From: an uncultured Anaerocolumna sp.
GTDB lineage: Bacteria > Bacillota > Clostridia > Lachnospirales > Lachnospiraceae
Length of the DNA stretch: 11,578 nucleotides
NCBI GenBank assembly: GCA_937901695.1
Contig: CALDJN010000384.1
Location: forward strand, 1-11,578
Reading direction: 5' to 3'
Shown here: positions 6,845 to 11,578 of the stretch, piece after piece
How the letters are laid out: each line of letters starts with the position of its first letter
Position numbering within the stretch: position 1 is the first letter of the stretch
Program-made: the position numbers and the translations under genes
The notes under the pieces: generated by a model
Databases searched by the model: none
Told to the model about the DNA's origin: nothing
Seen by the model: the letters and a program-made list of their open reading frames with translations, nothing else

Positions 6845-8287
6845 CTAAAACACAATTTTTGTCTTTTTAATCATCTCAATAAATTCAGCATTGTTCTTAG
6901 TTCTAACGAACATTTCTATAATTCTTTCTGCTGCTTCGTCAGATTTTAGTCCATTTAAAGCTTTACGCATTAGGTAGGTAGCTTCTAATTCAGGCTGACT
7001 TAATAATAAATCTTCCCTTCTGGTGCTTGATTTTGGTAAATCAATAGCAGGGAAAATTCTTTTTTCAGATAAGTTTCTGTCTAATACCAATTCCATGTTT
7101 CCAGTTCCCTTAAATTCTTCAAAAACCACGTCATCCATTCTGCTTCCGGTATCCACCAGTGCAGTTGCTAAAACTGTAAGGCTTCCCCCTTCACGCATGT
7201 TTCTCGCTGCACCAAAGAACCGTTTCGGCATATGAAGTGCGGCAGGATCCAAACCACCGGACAATGTTCTTCCGCTTGCTTGTACCGTTAAGTTATATGC
7301 TCTTGCTAATCTTGTAATACTATCTAACAGGATGATAACATCCTTTTTATGTTCAACTAGCCTTTTTGCACGTTCGATTACCATTTCAGAAACACGTTTA
7401 TGGTTTTCCGGAAGTTCATCAAAAGTAGAATAAATTACTTCCACATTCTTACCTTCAATGGATTCCTTAATATCCGTTACTTCTTCCGGACGCTCATCAA
7501 TTAATAATATAATCAGATTCATTTCTGGATGATTCTTGGTAACTGCTTTTGCAATTTGTTTTAATAAGGTAGTTTTTCCCGTTTTAGGCTGAGATACGAT
7601 CATTCCTCTCTGCCCTTTTCCAATAGGGGAAATCAAATCTACCATTCTCATAGCAACACTTGCACCTGGTGTTTCTAAACGGATTCTCTCATTAGGGAAA
7701 ATTGGTGTTAAATCTTCAAATCTTTTCCTTCTTTGAGCTTCAGAAGGATGAAAACCATTGACACTCTTTACAAATAATAAGGCACTAAACTTTTCATTCT
7801 GACTTTTGATTCTTGTATTACCAGCTACTATATCGCCAGTTTTTAAGCCAAATCTTCTAATTTGAGCAGGTGAAACATAGACATCATTCTCACCAGGTAA
7901 ATAGTTATCACAACGAATAAATCCAAATCCATCCGGCATGATTTCTAATATACCCTCTTTTGTTTCTCCGCTATCTAACTGTTCCGCTTCGGATGATATA
8001 TTTAATTTCTTTGCATCACTCTGGGTTTTATTTCTTCTAGTGTCTGAATCTTGTTGCATCGTATCTCGACCTTGCATATCCTGCCTGCCATTATCCTCCA
8101 TTGTATTATCTTGCTCTTTCATAGAATCACCCATTGTTATCTCGTTTAAATCACTGTCACTATTATTATTTTTTTCTAAGGCATCAATCAGCTCTTGCTT
8201 TCTTAATGCGGTTATTCCTTTAATTCCTTTATTCTTTGCCAAAGCTCTAAGTTCGGTTAGAGACATTGCATTAAAATTTGTTTCCAT
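6845..8287 (-). CDS. rho: Transcription termination factor Rho
   Basis: Rho is a hexameric RNA helicase that loads on unstructured nascent RNA and dissociates RNA polymerase. The 480-residue product has a Rho N-terminal SAP-like domain (about 8-40), a hydrophilic insertion (41-110), the cold-shock-like RNA-binding domain (111-178, with GFGFIR), and the ATPase core. The core shows the P-loop QPKTGKTT (233-240), DERPEEV (264-270), Walker B VIILLD (317-322), the Q- and R-loop area with MREGG (364-368), and GTGNMELVLDR (395-404), which holds the arginine-finger position. The ATG at 8287 has AAAGGAG seven bases upstream; the in-frame GTG two codons earlier is too close to that site. E. coli Rho has 419 residues; the extra length is mostly the insertion. 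Its upstream region is shared with the divergent malic enzyme gene. Confidence 0.97.
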   Translation of the reverse strand: METNFNAMSLTELRALAKNKGIKGITALRKQELIDALEKNNNSDSDLNEITMGDSMKEQDNTMEDNGRQDMQGRDTMQQDSDTRRNKTQSDAKKLNISSEAEQLDSGETKEGILEIMPDGFGFIRCDNYLPGENDVYVSPAQIRRFGLKTGDIVAGNTRIKSQNEKFSALLFVKSVNGFHPSEAQRRKRFEDLTPIFPNERIRLETPGASVAMRMVDLISPIGKGQRGMIVSQPKTGKTTLLKQIAKAVTKNHPEMNLIILLIDERPEEVTDIKESIEGKNVEVIYSTFDELPENHKRVSEMVIERAKRLVEHKKDVIILLDSITRLARAYNLTVQASGRTLSGGLDPAALHMPKRFFGAARNMREGGSLTVLATALVDTGSRMDDVVFEEFKGTGNMELVLDRNLSEKRIFPAIDLPKSSTRREDLLLSQPELEATYLMRKALNGLKSDEAAERIIEMFVRTKNNAEFIEMIKKTKIVF

Positions 8288-8397
8288 GTACACGCTCCTT
8301 TAATAAGGTTTTTAATAAATATTATTTTCCTATAAAATTATTAAATTATTTTTACAGTTCCAATTGGGAGTAATATGATTAAGATAAGATGACTTTA

Positions 8398-8438
8398 ATG
8401 AAATAGGTAATATTGAATAGTCAATTAAACTATTTCAT
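8398..8438. promoter_or_regulatory. 41-bp nested inverted repeat at the rho promoter region
   Basis: ATGAAATAG (8398-8406) is perfectly complementary to CTATTTCAT (8430-8438). Inside the 23-base loop lies a second inverted repeat, TTGA-ATAG-TCAA (8413-8424). It directly abuts the candidate rho -10 element, so on DNA it could be an operator and on RNA it would overlap the start of the rho leader. Confidence 0.4.
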
Positions 8439-8444
8439 ATTATA
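8439..8444 (-). promoter_or_regulatory. Candidate -10 element of rho
   Basis: The minus strand has a consensus TATAAT here. The matching -35 position (8462-8467) is only a T-run, so the promoter is incomplete by sequence, although the A/T tracts upstream could act as an UP-like element. It would give rho a leader of roughly 145 bases. Confidence 0.35.
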
Positions 8445-8548
8445 CACCCTTTTAATTTGAAAAAAAAGGTTTTTTTTGAAATTTAACATAAAGTAGGTCA
8501 AAAAGCTTAATTTTTTAACTTGATAATCAAATTAGACGAGTAATGGTC

Positions 8549-8577
8549 TTGTTATCCCTTATTTCAAGTGGTATTAT
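8549..8577 (+). promoter_or_regulatory. Candidate sigma-A promoter of the malic enzyme unit
   Basis: TTGTTA (8549-8554), a 17-base spacer and TATTAT (8572-8577), with TGG directly before the -10 as an extended -10 element. Transcription would start near 8584, about 60 bases before the ATG. The TTGAT-A-ATCAA palindrome lies 18 bases upstream of the -35 box, a position suited to an activator or regulator site. Confidence 0.55.
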
Positions 8578-8646
8578 TATTAAAACAGATAGGAATAGTA
8601 CCAAAAATTAAAATACTTATATATTTAGAAATGGATGGTGTAAATT

Positions 8647-9801
8647 ATGAATTTAAATGAACAAGCACTGTTGCTGCACGAAAAATGGAATGGTAAAATC
8701 GAAACCACTTCAAAATGTACCATTCATTCCAGGGAAGACCTTGCATTAGCCTATACCCCAGGTGTAGCAGAACCCTGTAAAGTAATAAATGCGAATCCAG
8801 AAGCAGCTTACCAATATACGTTAAAAGCTAATACCGTTGCTGTTATTTCTGATGGAAGCGCCGTTTTAGGATTAGGTAATATAGGACCATTGGCTGCTAT
8901 GCCTGTTATGGAAGGAAAAGCTGTATTATTCAAACAATTTGCAGGTGTAAATGCATTTCCCATCTGTCTGGATACCCAGGATACAGAAGAAATCATTAAA
9001 ACCATAGTCAATATTGCACCAGCCTTTGGAGGAATTAATCTGGAAGACATTGCCGCTCCCCGCTGCTTCGAAATTGAAGAGCGTTTAAAGAAGTTATTAA
9101 ACATTCCTGTATTTCACGACGACCAGCATGGTACTGCTATTGTTGTGTTAGCAGGTGTAATTAACGGCTTAAAAGTGACCGGAAAACAAAAGGAAAACTG
9201 TAAGGTTGTGGTTAATGGTGCTGGTTCTGCAGGCATTGCCATTGCTAAATTATTATTAAATTATGAATTTATAGATGTAACTTTGTGTGATAAGACTGGA
9301 ATTCTATCTAAGTCCTCTCCAAATCTAAACTGGATGCAGAAACAAATGATGGAGATAACCAATCTATCCGGTAAACAAGGTAAATTAAGCGATGCATTAA
9401 AAGGTGCTGATATATTTATCGGAGTTTCTGCTCCAAATATTGTTACAAAAGAAATGGTAGAATCCATGAATAAAGATGCCATTCTTTTTGCTATGGCTAA
9501 TCCTATACCGGAAATTATGCCTGATTTGGCAAAAAAAGCCGGAGCTAAAGTAATAGGTACCGGACGTTCCGATTTTCCTAATCAGGTAAACAATGTATTA
9601 GCTTTCCCTGGTATATTCAAAGGAGCACTTGAAGGACGTGCTTCTCAAATTACAGAAGAAATGAAGCTGGCTGCTGCCAAAGCAATTGCCGGATTAGTGG
9701 AGGATAGTGAACTGAATGCAGATAATATTATGCCACAGCCTTTTGATCCCAGAGTATGTGATGTAGTATGCAATGCAGTGAAATCACATATTGTGAAATA
9801 A
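8647..9801 (+). CDS. Malic enzyme (oxaloacetate-decarboxylating malate dehydrogenase)
   Basis: This enzyme oxidatively decarboxylates malate to pyruvate and CO2 with NAD(P)+ and a divalent metal. The protein has 384 residues, the short bacterial form without a phosphotransacetylase domain. Visible sites are the catalytic Tyr in LAYTPGVAEPC (Y36), ISDGSAVLGLGNIG (67-80), the catalytic Lys in EGKAV (K91), metal ligands in NLEDI (E133, D134) and HDDQHGTAI (157-165), the dinucleotide fold GAGSAGIAIA (191-200), and GTGRSDFPNQVNN (304-316). An Asp (D215) ends the second strand of that fold, compatible with NAD+, but the cofactor cannot be fixed from this. The ATG at 8647 has a weak GGATGGTG site six bases upstream. 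In an anaerobe it likely feeds pyruvate or balances NAD(P)H. It is the first gene of a plus-strand unit. Confidence 0.95.
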   Translation: MNLNEQALLLHEKWNGKIETTSKCTIHSREDLALAYTPGVAEPCKVINANPEAAYQYTLKANTVAVISDGSAVLGLGNIGPLAAMPVMEGKAVLFKQFAGVNAFPICLDTQDTEEIIKTIVNIAPAFGGINLEDIAAPRCFEIEERLKKLLNIPVFHDDQHGTAIVVLAGVINGLKVTGKQKENCKVVVNGAGSAGIAIAKLLLNYEFIDVTLCDKTGILSKSSPNLNWMQKQMMEITNLSGKQGKLSDALKGADIFIGVSAPNIVTKEMVESMNKDAILFAMANPIPEIMPDLAKKAGAKVIGTGRSDFPNQVNNVLAFPGIFKGALEGRASQITEEMKLAAAKAIAGLVEDSELNADNIMPQPFDPRVCDVVCNAVKSHIVK

Positions 9802-9813
9802 AGGAGTATTTAA

Positions 9814-10800
9814 TTGACTGAGCAATTACTATGGGGAGATAAACCTTATTATTCCCTAAATTATTATTTACAAAAAGAATTTGGGCAAAAGGTGTATAAA
9901 CTCTCTTTAAATGGTGGAATGTCATGTCCTAACCGTGATGGTACTTTAGGCAGGGGAGGTTGTATATTCTGCAGCTTAGGTGGTTCCGGTGACTTTGCTG
10001 CTTCACCAAAACTATCTATTACCAAGCAGCTAGAAGAATCTAAAAAACTGGTAGAAGCAAAAATGAAGAATAAGAAATCATCTTCTGGAGAAGCAGATAC
10101 CAAAGAAAAGTATATTGCTTATTTTTAAGCATATACCAACACTTATGGTGAAATCTCCTATCTTCGTAAAATATTCACCGAAGCCATCTCTCATCCAGAT
10201 ATTGTTGCTTTATCCATAGCCACAAGGCCAGATTGCCTTGGAGATGACGTTATTGCCCTTCTTGCAGATTTAAATAAAATAAAACCCGTATGGGTTGAAC
10301 TTGGTTTACAAACCTATCATGAAAAAACAGCTGAATTTATTAGAAGAGGTTATTCTCTTTCTTGCTTTGAAGATGCCGTTAAAAACCTACATCAAATAAA
10401 TATATCCGTGATTGTCCATGTTATACTAGGCTTACCTGGTGAAAGTTTTACTGATATGTTAGAAACTATATCCTATATCGCCTCCTTTCATAAGAAAGGA
10501 ATGCCTATACAAGGAATCAAACTGCAATTGCTCCATGTTCTAAAAGGCACTGAGTTGGCAAATTACTCTTTCCATGTTCTTTCCCTTGAAGAATATATTG
10601 ATATTCTAATAGCCTGTATAGAAAGACTTCCAAAAGATATGGTCATTCACAGATTAACCGGAGATGGACCTAAAAACTTATTAATTGCTCCTTTATGGAG
10701 TTCCAATAAAAAATTGGTCTTGAATAGAATTCATCAAGAGTTTAAAATAAGAGATACTTGGCAAAGTAAAAACTTAAAAACATATTTTACAAAGGGTTAG
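9814..10800 (+). pseudogene. YhcC/TIGR01212-family radical SAM protein, interrupted by one in-frame TAA
   Basis: The frame from the TTG at 9814 to the stop at 10798-10800 (328 positions) encodes a complete radical SAM protein of the YhcC/TIGR01212 family except for TAA at 10126-10128 (position 105). Before it lies the iron-sulfur site C38-x11-C50-x2-C53 in SCPNRDGTLGRGGCIFC; after it, in the same frame and with no other stop, come AYTNTYGE, ATRPDC, WVELGLQT, ILGLPGES and HRLTGDGPKNLLIAPLW. E. coli YhcC reads AYFQAYTSTF where this reads AYF-stop-AYTNTY, so a CAA to TAA change is the simplest account. The TTG start is supported by AAGGAG seven bases upstream, overlapping the malic enzyme stop codon. 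A Lys/Ser-rich insertion (about residues 83-98) precedes the break. The family's substrate is unknown. Without suppression only an inactive 104-residue fragment would be made. Confidence 0.88.
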
Positions 10801-10801
10801 T

Positions 10802-10824
10802 TTGAAAAAACATTGTTTTTTCAA
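10802..10824. terminator. Hairpin after the radical SAM gene, possible weak bidirectional terminator
   Basis: TTGAAAAAAC (10802-10811) and GTTTTTTCAA (10815-10824) are perfectly complementary around a three-base loop, starting two bases after the stop codon. The stem is almost all A-T and its U-run is inside the stem, so termination may be weak or partial and the hairpin may instead protect the mRNA 3' end. Confidence 0.4.
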
Positions 10825-10826
10825 CC

Positions 10827-10880
10827 AGCTATTTGTGATGGAGCATAATAGCTATAATTATTAAATGGTGCTAAAGCACC
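10827..10880 (+). promoter_or_regulatory. Inverted repeats and possible -10 element before the DUF4364 gene
   Basis: AGCTATT (10827-10833) pairs with AATAGCT (10847-10853), and GGTGC-TAAA-GCACC (10867-10880) forms a short hairpin a few bases before the ribosome site. TATAAT at 10853-10858 could be a -10 element, but no good -35 box is found 16-18 bases upstream (10829-10836 reads CTATTTGT). A separate promoter for DUF4364 is possible, not shown. Confidence 0.3.
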
Positions 10881-10897
10881 GGAATCGGAGTTATCAT

Positions 10898-11437
10898 ATG
10901 GAATCAGATGCTTTTACATTATATAAATTGATTATATTATTTCTTCTCAATAAAGTAGATTTTCCCTTAACCAATTCACAAATATCTAATTTTATATTGG
11001 AAAAAGGGTATACCAATTACTTTAATATTCAGCAATCTATCTCAGAATTAATGGAAGCCGAGTTCATAAACATGGAATCCATAGGACATAATTCATATTA
11101 TAAGATTAATGATGAAGGAAGAGAAACCTTATCTTTCTTTGATAATATGATTTCCTCTGCAATTCGGGAAGAAATTATAGACTACTTAAAAGAAAATCAA
11201 TATTCATTAAGAAATGAAACTTCCATTCTTGCAGAATATTTCGATGTGAAAAAAGGAGATTTTATGGCTCGCCTCCGAGTTCTTGAAAAAGGAGAACCGA
11301 TTATCGATTTGAGTATCTCCGTACCTACTGAAAATGAAGCCTCAAAATTATGCAACAATTGGAAAACAGAAAGTCAAAAGATATATGCTTTTGTACTATC
11401 AACATTACTAAAAGAAGAGGATGGAAATAACGAGTAA
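10898..11437 (+). CDS. DUF4364-family protein, winged-helix-like, function unknown
   Basis: A 179-residue protein matching the DUF4364 family of Clostridia, recognisable from the N-terminus FTLYKLIILFLLNKVDFPLTNSQ and the following EKGYTNYFNIQQSISEL. The first 80 or so residues resemble a winged helix-turn-helix of the PadR/MarR kind: a helical segment, a recognition-helix-like NIQQSISELMEAEFI, then a short wing, NSYYKINDEGRETL. The C-terminal half is mixed alpha/beta. No membrane segment or signal is seen. A transcriptional role is plausible from fold alone; no target is known. The ATG at 10898 (MESDAF) was chosen because GGAG lies seven bases upstream; an ATG at 10865 would add 11 residues but lacks a ribosome site. 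It follows the interrupted radical SAM gene by about 100 bases. Confidence 0.85.
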   Translation: MESDAFTLYKLIILFLLNKVDFPLTNSQISNFILEKGYTNYFNIQQSISELMEAEFINMESIGHNSYYKINDEGRETLSFFDNMISSAIREEIIDYLKENQYSLRNETSILAEYFDVKKGDFMARLRVLEKGEPIIDLSISVPTENEASKLCNNWKTESQKIYAFVLSTLLKEEDGNNE

Positions 11438-11454
11438 ATAAGTAGTATAACTAA

Positions 11455-11498
11455 GAAAAAATGGAGTTGTTGCAGTTTGCAGCAGCTCCATATTTTTT
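11455..11498. terminator. Strong bidirectional Rho-independent terminator
   Basis: ATGGAGTTGTTGCA (11461-11474) pairs with TGCAGCAGCTCCAT (11478-11491), 14 pairs with two G-U on the plus-strand RNA, around a GTT loop. A T-run (11493-11498) follows on the plus strand and an A-run (11455-11460) precedes it, giving a U-tract for minus-strand transcripts too. It closes both the DUF4364 unit and the convergent gene entering from the right. Confidence 0.92.
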
Positions 11499-11501
11499 AC
11501 T

Positions 11502-11578
11502 TTAATTAGTTTCCTTGTAGTCTATTACTTCTTCAATACACTCCCATATTTCATCTCTTCCTTGCTTTGATATTGATG
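11502..11578 (-). CDS. C-terminal end of an unidentified minus-strand gene (partial)
   Basis: The minus strand carries an open frame entering from the right edge and ending at TAA (11504-11502), giving 24 visible residues that end ECIEEVIDYKETN. It is charged and helix-like. Its stop lies just before the bidirectional terminator, as expected for a convergent gene. The other two minus-strand frames are closed by stops here. Too little is visible to name a family. Confidence 0.5.
   Translation of the reverse strand, partial: SISKQGRDEIWECIEEVIDYKETN

Larger units (their letters stand above)
8304..8646. other. Divergent regulatory region between rho and the malic enzyme gene
   Basis: No gene is seen in these roughly 340 bases. 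The stretch is extremely AT-rich and holds the candidate rho -10 and the nested inverted repeat (8398-8444), a symmetric A8-GG-T8 tract (8460-8477), a small perfect palindrome TTGAT-A-ATCAA (8520-8530), and the plus-strand promoter of the malic enzyme gene (8549-8577). No riboswitch class was recognised. Confidence 0.6.

Noticed and set aside
7938..8303. Long plus-strand open frame opposite the start of rho
   Set aside because: It is a shadow of the rho coding strand, with no ribosome site of its own and no family resemblance. The same applies to the plus-strand open frame at 6023-6382 opposite the DUF1385 gene.
10126..10128. TAA in the radical SAM frame as a recoded sense codon or a changed genetic code
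   Set aside because: TAA ends the malic enzyme, RF1 and SPFH genes in this window and an ordinary RF1 is encoded here. Selenocysteine and pyrrolysine use TGA and TAG, not TAA.
1..11578. Mobile element, prophage, defence system, rRNA or tRNA gene
   Set aside because: No transposase, integrase, terminal repeat pair, phage or toxin-antitoxin gene, or tRNA cloverleaf was recognised. Gene content is core housekeeping throughout.

Overview
The window reads as chromosomal housekeeping DNA from a low-GC Gram-positive anaerobe, most likely a member of the Clostridia and probably Lachnospiraceae. The reasons are strong AT richness, AGGAGG-type Shine-Dalgarno sites before almost every gene, the gene order rho - rpmE - DUF1385 - prmC - prfA, and a DUF4364 protein. 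The lineage is inferred from gene content and order; no rRNA or tRNA gene is present to confirm it.

The left three quarters (64-8287) is one long run of minus-strand genes. In transcription order: rho; rpmE, with its own strong promoter and a terminator; then DUF1385 membrane protein - prmC - prfA - SpoU/TrmH-family RNA methyltransferase, ending at a structured terminator near 1640-1706; then a two-gene unit of an NfeD protein and an SPFH/band-7 protein. A Shine-Dalgarno-like motif at the left edge suggests another minus-strand gene just outside. The cluster is rich in termination functions: Rho ends transcription, PrfA reads UAA/UAG stop codons, and PrmC methylates the GGQ glutamine of PrfA.

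The right part (8304-11578) diverges from rho. A plus-strand unit holds a malic enzyme, a YhcC/TIGR01212-type radical SAM gene interrupted by one in-frame TAA, and a DUF4364 winged-helix-like protein. It ends at a strong bidirectional terminator facing the tail of an unidentified minus-strand gene.

Most of the window is ordinary. I found no mobile element, CRISPR array, defence system or clear novel system. The features that merit a second look are the single nonsense codon in the radical SAM gene, an eight-unit 27-bp tandem repeat filling the prmC-prfA gap, a 13-unit hexapeptide (18-bp) repeat in a long disordered tail on the DUF1385 protein, a D/N/Q/M-rich insertion in Rho, and several inverted repeats in promoter and leader regions.
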